From: Pseudomonas silesiensis
Lineage (GTDB): Bacteria; Pseudomonadota; Gammaproteobacteria; Pseudomonadales; Pseudomonadaceae
Length of the DNA: 64,000 bases
Reading direction: 5' to 3'
NCBI RefSeq assembly: GCF_001661075.1
Contig: NZ_CP014870.1
Span: 2,562,501-2,626,500 of the forward strand
Shown here piece by piece: positions 53,111-62,304 of the stretch (the stretch's first letter is position 1; the number at the start of each line of letters is the position of its first letter). The position numbers and the translations under genes are program-made. Below the pieces are notes generated by a model that saw nothing but the letters and a program-made list of their open reading frames with translations, was not told the origin of the DNA and searched no databases.

Positions 53111-54169
53111 ATGGACTTCACTTTTACCGATGACCAGCTGACGTTTCGCGAAGCCATCAGTCGTTTCCTGATGACTGAAGCCGCCCCGGAGATGCTCCGG
53201 GAAATCTGGGAAACCGATGTCGGTCGCTCACCGGACCTGCGTCACAAGATCGCCGCTCAGGGCCTGACCGCCTTGTCGGTCCCCGAAGCCGAGGGTGGCC
53301 TGGGCATGGATGATGTGGCCTGGGCGCTGATGACCCAGGAGCTGGGGTATTACGCGATTCCCGATTCCCTGGCTGACACCGCGTATGTCGCCACCGGCTT
53401 GCTCGCCAGCCTGGCGACCGATCACCCGGCACGCAGCAGCTTGTTGCCACGGATCGCCGAAGGCACATTGCGCCTTGCCATCAACCACCCCGTCAACTCG
53501 CTGGTCAGCGATGCGCAACTGGCTGAAGTGTTGATCCTCATCGATGGCGATGACATTCACGTGGTGCCGCGTTCGCAGGTGGATGTGCAGCCCCGGACGA
53601 GCATCGATGCGTCGCGGCGCCTGGGTCGGGTGACCTGGAACCCGACACCGGCCACCTGTGTGGCCAGCGGCGCTGCGGGCCGTGCCTTGCAAGCCCGACT
53701 GCTCGACCGTGGCGCCTTGTCGGTGGCCGGGCAATTGCTCGGGCTGGCGCAACGCATGCTCGATTTGTCGGTGGACTACGTCGCTCAGCGCAAGCAGTTT
53801 GGCAAGCCGATCGGCAGTTTCCAGGCGGTCAAGCATCATTTGGCCGATGTCGCCCGGCAGATCGAACAGGCCAAACCCGTGCTGTACCGCGCCGCCCACG
53901 GTCTGGCCCAAGGCGACAGCAACGCCAGCGTCTGGGTTTCCCAGGCCCGCCTGGCCTGCTGCGAGGCAAGCGGGATCGCCGCGCGCAAGGGCATTCAGGT
54001 GCACGGCGCAATGGGTTACACCTGGGAAGTCGATCTGCAGATGTTCATGAAACGTGCCTGGGCGCTCGATGCGTCCTGGGGTGATCGGGGCTTTCATAAA
54101 GCCCGTGTCAGCGACTACCTGTTCGCCGACGGTGCCCGCCTGGGCCCGGGCCATACTTTCGAGGAGTGA
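53111..54169 (+). CDS. Acyl-CoA dehydrogenase, partner subunit (IpdE2-like)
   Basis: A 352-residue shortened acyl-CoA dehydrogenase-fold protein. MDFTFTDDQLTFREAI opens it, QRKQFGKPIGSFQAVKHHLAD appears (in part) near 220 and GIQVHGAMGYTWEVDLQMF (in part) near 296. It lacks the SEPxAGSD loop and is about 40 residues shorter than normal in the middle domain, as expected of the non-flavin-binding member of an alpha2beta2 enzyme. The thiolase gene follows after 3 nt. Confidence 0.8.
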   Translation: MDFTFTDDQLTFREAISRFLMTEAAPEMLREIWETDVGRSPDLRHKIAAQGLTALSVPEAEGGLGMDDVAWALMTQELGYYAIPDSLADTAYVATGLLASLATDHPARSSLLPRIAEGTLRLAINHPVNSLVSDAQLAEVLILIDGDDIHVVPRSQVDVQPRTSIDASRRLGRVTWNPTPATCVASGAAGRALQARLLDRGALSVAGQLLGLAQRMLDLSVDYVAQRKQFGKPIGSFQAVKHHLADVARQIEQAKPVLYRAAHGLAQGDSNASVWVSQARLACCEASGIAARKGIQVHGAMGYTWEVDLQMFMKRAWALDASWGDRGFHKARVSDYLFADGARLGPGHTFEE

Positions 54170-54172
54170 GTC

Positions 54173-55324
54173 ATGCCAGAGGCCTATATTGTTGATGCAC
54201 TGCGCAGCCCGACCGGCAAGCGCAAAGGCGCCTTGAGCGAGGTCCATGCCATAGACCTGGGTGCTCATGTGCTCAAGGCATTGGTGGAACGCAACGCTAT
54301 CCCGGGCGAAGACTATGACGACGTGATTTTCGGCTGCGTCGACACCATCGGCTCCCAGGCCGGTGATATTGCCCGTACCAGCTGGCTCGCAGCGGGATTG
54401 CCGCTGAATGTGCCCGGCACCACGATCGATCGCCAGTGCGGGTCCTCGCAACAGGCGCTGCATTTCGCGGCGCAGGCGGTAATGAGCGGCACCCAGGATG
54501 TGATCGCCGTGGGCGGGGTGCAAACCATGACCCGGATTCCGATTTCCTCGGCCATGCTCGCCGGGCAACCCTTGGGTTTTGCCGATCCGTTTTCCGGTAG
54601 CGAAGGCTGGCGCGCACGTTTCGGTAATCAGCCGGTCAACCAGTTCTACGCCGCCCAGCGCATCGCCGATCATTGGGGTATCACGCGTGAGCAGATGGAA
54701 GCGTTTGCCCTGCAAAGCCATAGCCGCGCCCTGGCCGCCATCGAGAGCGGGCGTTTCGCCCGGGAAATCGTCGCTTGCAATGGCCTGTTCGCGGACGAAA
54801 CACCGCGCTTGACCAGCCTGGCAAAAATGGCCGAGCTGCAGCCGGTGGACCCGCAATTCCCCTCGATCACTGCCGCTGTTTCGAGCCAGACCTGCGACGC
54901 TTCATCGGCGTTGCTGGTGGTGTCGGAGGCGGCGCTCAAGCGCTACGACCTGACGCCACGGGCGCGCATCCATCACCTCACGGTGCTGGGCGATGATCCC
55001 ATCTGGCACCTGACCGCGCCAATCGCCGCGACACGCCGGGCCCTGGAAAAAACCGGACTGCGCATGAGCGATATCGACCGGGTAGAGATCAACGAAGCCT
55101 TTGCCTCGGTGGTCATGGCCTGGACCAAGGAACTGGACTACGACCCGGCGCGCACCAACGTCAACGGTGGCGCCATTGCCCTGGGTCACCCGCTCGGCGC
55201 CACGGGAGCCCGGCTGATGACCACGCTGTTGAACGAGCTGGAATGCAGCGGTGGCCGTTATGGCCTGCAAACCATGTGCGAAGGCGGCGGCCAGGCCAAC
55301 GTCACGATCATCGAACGCCTCTAG
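54173..55324 (+). CDS. fadA6: Beta-ketoacyl-CoA thiolase (FadA6-like)
   Basis: A 383-residue classical thiolase. The nucleophile Cys lies in DRQCGSSQQALHFAAQ near residue 88, NEAFASVVMAW near 307 and GGAIALGHPLGATGAR near 328 carry the active-site His, and CEGGGQANV near 371 the second Cys. The long shared stretches with mycobacterial FadA6 (for example IPISSAM and GLQTMCEGGG) support that name. It performs thiolysis late in C/D-ring degradation. A 62-nt gap without a box separates it from ipdF. Confidence 0.88.
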   Translation: MPEAYIVDALRSPTGKRKGALSEVHAIDLGAHVLKALVERNAIPGEDYDDVIFGCVDTIGSQAGDIARTSWLAAGLPLNVPGTTIDRQCGSSQQALHFAAQAVMSGTQDVIAVGGVQTMTRIPISSAMLAGQPLGFADPFSGSEGWRARFGNQPVNQFYAAQRIADHWGITREQMEAFALQSHSRALAAIESGRFAREIVACNGLFADETPRLTSLAKMAELQPVDPQFPSITAAVSSQTCDASSALLVVSEAALKRYDLTPRARIHHLTVLGDDPIWHLTAPIAATRRALEKTGLRMSDIDRVEINEAFASVVMAWTKELDYDPARTNVNGGAIALGHPLGATGARLMTTLLNELECSGGRYGLQTMCEGGGQANVTIIERL

Positions 55325-55386
55325 GTTTTTCCCATCCGTGCCGCCGTCCGCTGGGCGTGCGGTCACGCAGTCATAAGGAGTCATGC

Positions 55387-56265
55387 ATGGCTATTTGTTC
55401 AGGCCGCACCGTGATCATCACCGGGGCCGGCGGCGGACTCGGTCGCGCCTACGCGCTGGCGTTCGCGGCGGCGGGCGCCAACGTGGTGATCAACGATATT
55501 CGCGCCGAGGCGGCGCAAGATGTAGCAGGCGAGATCCGCGCCAACGGTGGCCAGGCCATCGCCAACAGTGACGACATCACCACCCTGGCCACGGCCGGGC
55601 GCATCGTCGAAGCCGCAGTGGCGGCGTTCGGTGAGGTGCACGTGCTGGTCAACAATGCCGGGGTCTTGCGCGACCGCATGTTCATCAGTCTCAGCGAAGA
55701 GGACTGGGACATGGTTATGCGCGTTCATCTCAAGGGCCATTATTGCCTGGCGAACCTGTTGGGGCGGCGTTGGCGTGATCTGGCCAAGGCTGGCACTCCG
55801 GTCGACGCACGCATCATCAACACCAGTTCCGGCGCCGGCCTGCAAGGCTCGGTGGGGCAGTCCAACTATTCGGCAGCCAAGGGCGGGATTGCTGCGTTGA
55901 CCCTGGTGCAGGCGGCAGAGTTGGCACGCTACGGCATTACCGCCAACGCGTTGGCCCCGGCGGCGCGTACCTCGATGACTGAAAGTGCCATGCCCGATGT
56001 GGTCAAGAAACCTGAGGACGGCAGTTTCGACGCCTGGGCGCCGGAAAACGTCGCGCCGTTGGTGGTGTGGTTGGGCAGCGCCGAATCGGCCCACGTCAAT
56101 GGCCAGATATTCGAGAGCCAGGGTGGGCGTATTTCCCTTGGGGACGGCTGGCGCACCGGGGTCACCCGCGACAAGGGTGCATTGTGGCGTGTCGAGGAAG
56201 TCGGCGCCGCCATCGATGCGATCCTTGCCCAAGCCCCTGCTGCGCAGCGGGTCTGGGGCAGCTGA
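55387..56265 (+). CDS. ipdF: IpdF-like short-chain dehydrogenase
   Basis: A 292-residue SDR with TGAGGGLGRAYALAFA near residue 11, NDIRAEAA near 36, NNAGVLRDRMF near 91, Ser in NTSSGAGLQGS near 147 and Tyr-Lys in YSAAKGG near 161. The HSD10/MFE-2-type NDxxxD start and the C-terminal extension match IpdF, which oxidises the 5-hydroxyl of C/D-ring CoA intermediates. AAGGAG at 55375-55380 defines ATG 55387. It closes the hsaC-ipd operon; a REP island begins 13 nt later. Confidence 0.84.
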   Translation: MAICSGRTVIITGAGGGLGRAYALAFAAAGANVVINDIRAEAAQDVAGEIRANGGQAIANSDDITTLATAGRIVEAAVAAFGEVHVLVNNAGVLRDRMFISLSEEDWDMVMRVHLKGHYCLANLLGRRWRDLAKAGTPVDARIINTSSGAGLQGSVGQSNYSAAKGGIAALTLVQAAELARYGITANALAPAARTSMTESAMPDVVKKPEDGSFDAWAPENVAPLVVWLGSAESAHVNGQIFESQGGRISLGDGWRTGVTRDKGALWRVEEVGAAIDAILAQAPAAQRVWGS

Positions 56266-56277
56266 GAGGCCTGCCCT

Positions 56278-56838
56278 GTAGGAGCCAGGCTTGCCGGCGA
56301 ACCGGGCGCTGCGGTGTAACTGTATTACCGCGTTATCGTTCTTCGCCCGTAGGAGCCAGGCTTGCCGGCGAACCAGGCGCTGCGGTGTAACTGTATTACC
56401 GCGTTATCGTTCTTCGCGGGCAAGCCTCGCTCCTACAGGCGAACCGGGCGCCGCGGTTTATCTGTTGCACCGCGTTATCGTTCTTCGCCCGTAGGAGCCA
56501 GGCTTGCCGGCGAACCAGGCGCTGCGGTGTAACTGTATTACCGCGTTATCGTTCTTCGCGGGCAAGCCTCGCTCCTACAGGCGAACCGGGCGCCGCGGTT
56601 TATCTGTTGCACCGCGTTATCGTTCTTCGCCCGTAGGAGCCAGGCTTGCCGGCGAACCAGGCGCTGCGGTGTAACTGTATTACCGCGTTATCGTTCTTCG
56701 CGGGCAAGCCTCGCTCCTACAGGCGAACCAGGCGCTGCGGTGTACCTGTTGCACCGCGTTATCGTTTTTCGCGGGCAAGCCTCGCTCCTACAGGCGAACC
56801 AGGCGTCGCGGTGTATCTGTTGCACCGTTCGCGGGCAT
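56278..56838. repeat. REP island 12 with a 142-bp higher-order repeat
   Basis: Forward REP cores at 56349, 56491 and 56633 recur exactly 142 nt apart. Each 142-bp block holds a forward core, a linker reading GTGTAACTGTATTACCGCG, a reversed core and a linker reading TTTATCTGTTGCACCGCG. Two more reversed cores complete the island. It fills most of the 669-nt gap between ipdF and the next SDR gene. No gene is supported. Confidence 0.92.
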
Positions 56839-56856
56839 AAGCGTTCTGACGCCGCC

Positions 56857-56875
56857 ATACCCCATATTGACGATG
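56857..56875 (+). promoter_or_regulatory. Degenerate TesR-type box in front of the SDR-MaoC-thiolase unit
   Basis: ATACCCCATATTGACGATG keeps TTGACGATG, but the left half is CCC instead of GTC. ACAACT begins 21 nt later. The start codon is 59 nt downstream. Confidence 0.5.
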
Positions 56876-56934
56876 CACCCGCGTAGCGCCCTCCGTACAA
56901 CTACAGCGTATTGATTTCTTCGGAGGTAAACGCT

Positions 56935-57720
56935 GTGAAACAAGCTCCCCCTTATGTCCCGGGCCATCAATTACTGGCTGGAAAATCCGTGCTGATTACC
57001 GCTGCCGCAGGTGCCGGTATCGGTTACTCGGCCGCCCGGCGCAGCGCCGAGGAGGGCTGCCGGGCACTGATGATTTCCGACGTGCACCCGCGCCGCCTCG
57101 AAGAAGCCGTGGAGCGTCTCAAGGCCGAAACCGGCCTGCAGGCCATTTTCGGCCAGCTGTGCAATGTCACGGTCGAAGCCGAGGTCCAGGCGTTGGTGGC
57201 GAGCGCGGAAGAGCTGCTGGGCGGTGTCGATGTGTTGATCAACAACGCCGGCCTCGGTGGCCAGAAACTCGTGGTCGAGATGAGCGACGAAGAATGGCTG
57301 CGAGTGCTGGATGTGACCCTGACCGGCACGTTCCGCATGACCCGCGCGATGCTGCCACACATGCAGCGTCGTGGCGCCGGCGCCATCGTCAACAATGCTT
57401 CGGTCCTGGGTTGGCGCGCACAGAAGGAACAGGCCCATTACGCCGCGGCCAAGGCCGGGGTGATGGCCCTGACCCGTTGCAGTGCGCTGGAAGCTGCGGA
57501 GTTCGGCGTGCGCATCAACGCGGTTTCACCGTCGATCGCCCTGCATGATTTTCTCAAGAAGGCCTCCAGTGAAGAGCTGCTCGCCAGCCTCGCCGGGCGC
57601 GAGGCATTCGGCCGTGCCGCCGAAGTCTGGGAAGTCGCCAACGTGATGATGTTCCTGGCCAGCGACTACGCCTCCTACATGGTTGGCGAAGTATTGTCCG
57701 TCAGTTCCCAACAAGCCTGA
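56935..57720 (+). CDS. Short-chain dehydrogenase of the steroid-CoA type
   Basis: A 261-residue SDR with TAAAGAGIGYSAARR near residue 21, NNAGLGGQK near 103, Asn-Ser region NNASVLGWRAQ near 152 and Tyr-Lys in YAAAKAG near 170. The TAAAGxGIG start differs from the usual TGxxxGIG. The C-terminus ends VGEVLSVSSQQA, similar to SDRs of the mycobacterial KstR2 regulon. GTG at 56935 follows GGAGG at 56922-56926. It heads a unit with a MaoC hydratase and a thiolase, so it probably oxidises a beta-hydroxyacyl-CoA. Confidence 0.8.
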   Translation: MKQAPPYVPGHQLLAGKSVLITAAAGAGIGYSAARRSAEEGCRALMISDVHPRRLEEAVERLKAETGLQAIFGQLCNVTVEAEVQALVASAEELLGGVDVLINNAGLGGQKLVVEMSDEEWLRVLDVTLTGTFRMTRAMLPHMQRRGAGAIVNNASVLGWRAQKEQAHYAAAKAGVMALTRCSALEAAEFGVRINAVSPSIALHDFLKKASSEELLASLAGREAFGRAAEVWEVANVMMFLASDYASYMVGEVLSVSSQQA

Positions 57721-57730
57721 GGAGTGGGCC

Positions 57731-58201
57731 ATGAGTCATGTATTCAGCAGTGCCCAGGCGTTGCTCGAGGCCGAGGGCCTGGACCTGGGTTGCACCGAGT
57801 GGCTGACCATCAGCCAGCAGCGCATCGATCTGTTTGCCGAAGCCACGGGTGATCACCAGTGGATTCATGTCGACCCGGTGCGCGCCGCCAGCGGGCCGTT
57901 TGGCGTCTGTATCGCCCACGGCTACCTGACCCAGTCGCTCGTCAATCTGTTCCTGCCGCAATTGCTCACCCTCGACAACATGGCGATGGGGGTCAATTAC
58001 GGCAGCGACCGTGTGCGCTTCCCGGCGCCGGTCAAGGTGGGATCGCGAGTGCGCGGCAGCGCCAGCATCGTGCGCGCCGAGCAGCTGGCAGAGGCCGTGC
58101 AACTGGTGGTGCGCGTGACCGTGGAAGTCGAGGGCCAGGCGCGGCCCGGCTGTGTGATCGACACCATCAGCCGTTACACCTTCAACCCTATTACCGAGTG
58201 A
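57731..58201 (+). CDS. MaoC-family enoyl-CoA hydratase
   Basis: A 156-residue single-domain R-hydratase. The catalytic Asp-His motif lies in [15 protein letters not shown] near residue 38, followed by [16 protein letters not shown] near 55. [17 protein letters not shown] near 90 is the conserved substrate loop. It is complete and of normal length. Between SDR and thiolase genes it would supply the hydration step of one beta-oxidation round on a steroid-derived acyl-CoA. Confidence 0.87.
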   Translation: MSHVFSSAQALLEAEGLDLGCTEWLTISQQRIDLFAEATGDHQWIHVDPVRAASGPFGVCIAHGYLTQSLVNLFLPQLLTLDNMAMGVNYGSDRVRFPAPVKVGSRVRGSASIVRAEQLAEAVQLVVRVTVEVEGQARPGCVIDTISRYTFNPITE

Positions 58202-58208
58202 GCCTGTC

Positions 58209-59417
58209 ATGGACCTGAATGAAGTTGTCATCGTTGCCACTGCGCGGACCGCGCTCGCCAAGTCGTTCCGCGGCTCGTTCAACGATACGGAAGCCCCGGT
58301 ATTGGGCGGACATGTGGTGCGTGCGGTGGTCGAGCGCGCCGGCATCGAACCGGGCGAAGTAGAAGATGTGATCATGGGCGCAGCGGTGCAGCAGGGCACC
58401 CAGGCCTACAACATCGGCCGCCTCTGCGCTTATACCGGCGGCTTGCCGGACACCGTGCCGGGCATGGCCCTGGACCGCATGTGCGCCTCTGGCCTGATGA
58501 GCATTGGCGTCGCCGCCAAGGGCATCATGACCGGCGAGATGAATATCGCCATTGGCGGTGGCGTGGAGTCGCTGTCACTGACCCAGACCAAGCACAAGAA
58601 CAGCTATCGTGCCCAGTCCGAAGCCGTGCTGCAAGTCGTGCCCAGCGCCTATATCCCGATGCTGGAAACCGCCGAAATTGTCTCGCGCCGTTATGGCATC
58701 AGCCGCGCGGCCCAGGACGAGTATTCCCTGCAGAGCCAACTGCGCACCGCGGCCGCCCAGCGTGACGGCTTGTTCGATGATGAAATCGTCGGCTTGAGCG
58801 TCGATAAGTTGTGCTTCGATGCGGCTGGCCAGCCCAGCGGCCATCAGCGTGTATTGGTCGAGCGTGACGAATGCAATCGACCGAACACGCGCCTGGAAGA
58901 CCTGGCTTCGCTGAAACCGGTGTGGAAGGACGGTAAATGGATCGAGCAGGGTGAATTCATTACCGCCGGCAATGCGTCGCAGTTCTCCGATGGCGCCTCG
59001 GCCAGCCTGCTGATGAGCCGCGCCGAAGCCAAGCGTCGGGGGCTGACCCCGTTGGGCATCTACCGAGGCATTGCCGTGGGCGGCTGCGCGCCGGAGGAAA
59101 TGGGCATTGGCCCGGTGGTGGCCGTGCCGAAATTGCTCAAGCGCTTTGGCCTGAGCGTGGCGGATATCGGCCTGTGGGAAATCAACGAAGCCTTTGCCTG
59201 CCAGGTCCTGCATTGCCGCGATGCACTGCAAATCCCGGCGGAACGTCTGAACGTCAACGGCGGCGCGATTGCCATCGGCCACCCGTTCGGCATGTCCGGC
59301 GCACGCATGGTCGGTCACGCACTGCTGGAGGGTCGCCGTCGCGGCGCCCGTTATGTGGTGATCGCCATGTGCATTGGCGGCGGCATGGGTGCGGCCGGTT
59401 TGTTCGAACTGCCGTAG
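58209..59417 (+). CDS. Acetyl-CoA C-acyltransferase (thiolase)
   Basis: A 402-residue classical thiolase with nucleophile Cys in [12 protein letters not shown] near residue 91, [11 protein letters not shown] near 325, [16 protein letters not shown] near 346 and [10 protein letters not shown] near 386. It lies 7 nt after the MaoC gene. It is distinct from FadA6 and closer to general acetyl-CoA acetyltransferases, so it may act on a side-chain or on the final linear acyl-CoA. The regulator gene follows after 89 nt without an obvious box. Confidence 0.85.
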   Translation: MDLNEVVIVATARTALAKSFRGSFNDTEAPVLGGHVVRAVVERAGIEPGEVEDVIMGAAVQQGTQAYNIGRLCAYTGGLPDTVPGMALDRMCASGLMSIGVAAKGIMTGEMNIAIGGGVESLSLTQTKHKNSYRAQSEAVLQVVPSAYIPMLETAEIVSRRYGISRAAQDEYSLQSQLRTAAAQRDGLFDDEIVGLSVDKLCFDAAGQPSGHQRVLVERDECNRPNTRLEDLASLKPVWKDGKWIEQGEFITAGNASQFSDGASASLLMSRAEAKRRGLTPLGIYRGIAVGGCAPEEMGIGPVVAVPKLLKRFGLSVADIGLWEINEAFACQVLHCRDALQIPAERLNVNGGAIAIGHPFGMSGARMVGHALLEGRRRGARYVVIAMCIGGGMGAAGLFELP

Positions 59418-59506
59418 GGCTGACCGGGGGCGTTGAGCGTCTTTAACACCCATTACGATCAATTGATGCGGGCCATGCAGTCCGGGCCCGCTGCTGGGGA
59501 GTGGTT

Positions 59507-60715
59507 ATGCAAAGTCGCGTGCCGAATGCGCAGGTCCTCGCGCAGATGGGACTGGAGTTGGCCGAGTACGAAGGCCTCATCGGCAACATGTACGACTCGG
59601 CCATGGATATTCGTTGCATGGGTGATTCGTTGCGCCAGCTCCGGAAGCTGTTCAAGGCCAATTTCGTGACCTTGATTCTGCGTGTGCAAGATGAGCCGCT
59701 GCTGTCGCCGATGATGGTCGCCGGGGACATCGAACTGGGGGAGGGCGGCATCAACCATTACGCCTACTACGCCAAGTCCACGCTGTTCGACGGCCTGCCC
59801 ACCGACACGGTGTTCACCATCGATGAATTGATGACTGATGATGAATGGATCAGTTCTTCTTTTTACCTGTTGTTTTGCCAACCACACGACTGCCACCAGA
59901 TGCTCGGCGCGGACATCCGCATGCCGGACGGAAGCACGGTGCGTTTGCGGATCAACCGGCCACGGGGCCAGGCACGTTTTTCCCAGGTCGAGCGGGCCAT
60001 GTGCGCCATGCTCTTGCCGCATTTGCGCCGCGCCCTGCACATGCATTCGCTACTGGATCGCAGTGAGTCGCTGGGCAGTTTGTACTCGCAAACGATCAGC
60101 CGTATGGCGGTGGCGACTATCGTGCTCGATGAAAACGGCACCGTGGTGCAACTGAACCCGGTGGCCCGGGAGATTATCGCCAGCCAGGACGGCCTTAAAG
60201 TCGTGGGCGGGCGGTTGGAGGCGACTTACCCGAGTGACAATCGTGAACTGTCGCGGCTGGTGCGCAACGCCTTTCAACGGGTGAAGCAGGGCCACGCCGG
60301 ATTACAGATAGCCGAGGCCACGTCGATTTCCCGCCCCTCCGGGAAAGTCAGCCTGGGGGTGGTGGTGGAGTTGATTCCGACGCAGGAGCTGGTCGAGGGC
60401 AAGGGCAAACCGACCGTGGTGGTCTATGTCCGCGATGCTGTCAGCAAGTCGCTGGTGAGCAATGTGGTGACTTCGCAGCTGTACAACCTGACACCCGCAG
60501 AAACCTTGCTGGCGCTGGAACTGGCTAACGGCCTGTCGCTGGAGGAAGCCTCGGAAGCGCTGAACATCCGCCGTAATACCGCCCGCGCGCACCTGCGGTC
60601 GATCTTTTCCAAGACGGGTGTGCGGCGCCAGACCGAGCTTGTGCGGATCATGCTCAACAGTGTCGTGGCATTGGCCGGGCCGCAGTTGCCGGGAGCAGCG
60701 AAGGATGCGCTGTAG
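59507..60715 (+). CDS. tesR2: LuxR-family regulator, TeiR/TesR-like (second copy)
   Basis: A 402-residue paralogue of the regulator at 24388. It has the same plan: an N-terminal sensory region, a PAS-like segment (VLDENGTVVQLNPVAREII, about 206-224) and a LuxR/GerE HTH (about 320-380) with LSLEEASEALNIRRNTARAH. The sensory half differs much more than the HTH, so the two proteins may respond to different steroids while reading the same DNA site. GGGGA at 59496-59500 supports ATG 59507 rather than GTG 59501. The symbol is provisional. Confidence 0.8.
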   Translation: MQSRVPNAQVLAQMGLELAEYEGLIGNMYDSAMDIRCMGDSLRQLRKLFKANFVTLILRVQDEPLLSPMMVAGDIELGEGGINHYAYYAKSTLFDGLPTDTVFTIDELMTDDEWISSSFYLLFCQPHDCHQMLGADIRMPDGSTVRLRINRPRGQARFSQVERAMCAMLLPHLRRALHMHSLLDRSESLGSLYSQTISRMAVATIVLDENGTVVQLNPVAREIIASQDGLKVVGGRLEATYPSDNRELSRLVRNAFQRVKQGHAGLQIAEATSISRPSGKVSLGVVVELIPTQELVEGKGKPTVVVYVRDAVSKSLVSNVVTSQLYNLTPAETLLALELANGLSLEEASEALNIRRNTARAHLRSIFSKTGVRRQTELVRIMLNSVVALAGPQLPGAAKDAL

Positions 60716-60747
60716 TCTGTCGTTCACAGGCACCGAGGCAAAACGCG

Positions 60748-60766
60748 TTAGTCCGTGCGGACGATG
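60748..60766 (+). promoter_or_regulatory. TesR-type 19-bp box in front of the second DUF1329 gene
   Basis: TTAGTCCGTGCGGACGATG contains the best palindrome of the set (GTCCG-TG-CGGAC). GATACT begins 21 nt later, and the region resembles the hsdA promoter (26119). The start codon is 61 nt downstream. Confidence 0.78.
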
Positions 60767-60827
60767 CTGCCGGTTCCTTGGGCTGCCGATACTGGGTGAC
60801 CGCTATCGGTAACCAAGGAGAATAAAA

Positions 60828-62240
60828 ATGACCGGCAGTAACCTGGCCTCCAGTTGTCTTGTCTCGCGGGCTGCCAACGCCACTCCCACCTGGGTGCTGG
60901 GGTTGTTATTGGGATGCAGTGCAATCGGTACGGCGAACGCCGCACCGGAAGATGTGGAGCGCCTGGGCAAGGATTTGACTTGCGTCGGTGCCGACAAGAG
61001 CGCCAATGCCGATGGCAGCATCCCGGCGTTCAGCGGCAAGTGGCTGGGCGTGCCGCCGCACGTGGACTTCAAAGGGACTGGCAACCATCCGGTTGATCCT
61101 TACCCGCAAGAAAAACCGCTGTTCGTGATTACCGCGGCCAACCTGGCGCAATACAGCGACTACCTGTCCGACGGACAGAAAGCCTTGTTCAAGCACTACC
61201 CGGCTACGTACAAGATGCCGATCTACCCCACGCACCGCGATTTCCGTTTCGACGACGCGGTGTGCCAGGCTACTCGCGAAAACGCCAGCATCGCGCGCCT
61301 GGTGGATGACGGGGAAGGGGTGGTGGGTAAAACCGGCGGCACAGCCTTTCCGGTACCGCGCAGCGGTCTGGAACTGCTGAAGAACGCTTCTGCCTTTACC
61401 TTGCGCGCCTGGACCGAGGAATATACCTCTGACAACGCCTACGTACTCAAGGACGGCAACATCAACTGGGGCCGCGTGCATTCGCGCAACCTGGCGCCGT
61501 CGCTGGAGCCGGGCAAAAAAGGCGAGACCGTTGGTAACTCGGCCTTCTACCTCAACGAAACCCTGCTGCCACAACGGGACAAGGGCGAGATCAATACCGG
61601 CACCGAGTTCTGGAACGACAAGACCGAGCCTCGCCAGGCCTGGCGTTACGATCCGGGCACTCGCCGTGTGCGGCAGTCGCCGGGTTATGGCTTCGACATG
61701 TCGTTCCCCGGCAGCGGCGGTTCGATCACCGTGGACGAGGTGCGCCTGTTCAACGGCTCGGGCCAGCGTTATGACTGGAAGATCGTCGGCAAGCGCGAGA
61801 TGTTCATTCCCTACAACACCTATCGCCTGCATGCGGCCAACCTCAAGTACGCCAACCTGTTGACCCCTGGCCATATCAACCCGGATGCCATGCGCTTCGA
61901 GCGCCATCGGGTGTGGGAACTGGAAGGCACCCTCAAGCCGGGTTACCGCCACCTGTACGGCAAACGCAAGTTGTACATCGACGAAGACACCTGGTTCCCG
62001 ATGCTCGCCGATAACTACGACAACCGTGGCGAGCTGTGGCGGACCTCGATGCTGAACTTTTTCTACGCCTATGAAAGCCAGCGGCCCCAAGCGGGCGTGG
62101 GGCTGTACTACGACCTGAATGCCGGCAGTTACCTGGCGTTCAACCTGATCAACGAACAGCGCGATGGCTATCAGTTGAACAAGCCGGGCTTCAGCCCGCG
62201 GGATTTCGGTCCGGAAGCTGCCCGTCGGTTTGGCCAATAG
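60828..62240 (+). CDS. DUF1329 exported protein (second copy)
   Basis: A 470-residue DUF1329 protein with a signal peptide ending near ANA/AP (residues 35-40). Shared with the copy at 7365 are LGKDLTCVGADKSANADG near 46, TYKMPIYPTHRDFRFDD near 125, WRYDPGTRRVRQSPGYGFD near 272 and IDEDTWFPMLADNYDNRG near 384. AAGGAG at 60815-60820 fixes the start. It has its own box. The role is probably in envelope handling of steroids with DUF1302 proteins; no enzymatic activity is known. Confidence 0.88.
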   Translation: MTGSNLASSCLVSRAANATPTWVLGLLLGCSAIGTANAAPEDVERLGKDLTCVGADKSANADGSIPAFSGKWLGVPPHVDFKGTGNHPVDPYPQEKPLFVITAANLAQYSDYLSDGQKALFKHYPATYKMPIYPTHRDFRFDDAVCQATRENASIARLVDDGEGVVGKTGGTAFPVPRSGLELLKNASAFTLRAWTEEYTSDNAYVLKDGNINWGRVHSRNLAPSLEPGKKGETVGNSAFYLNETLLPQRDKGEINTGTEFWNDKTEPRQAWRYDPGTRRVRQSPGYGFDMSFPGSGGSITVDEVRLFNGSGQRYDWKIVGKREMFIPYNTYRLHAANLKYANLLTPGHINPDAMRFERHRVWELEGTLKPGYRHLYGKRKLYIDEDTWFPMLADNYDNRGELWRTSMLNFFYAYESQRPQAGVGLYYDLNAGSYLAFNLINEQRDGYQLNKPGFSPRDFGPEAARRFGQ

Positions 62241-62304
62241 CCGACGCAGTTTTTGGAAAGCAGAGGCTGACAGGTGAACCCTTTGAGAGCGGATCTCATT
62301 TGAT

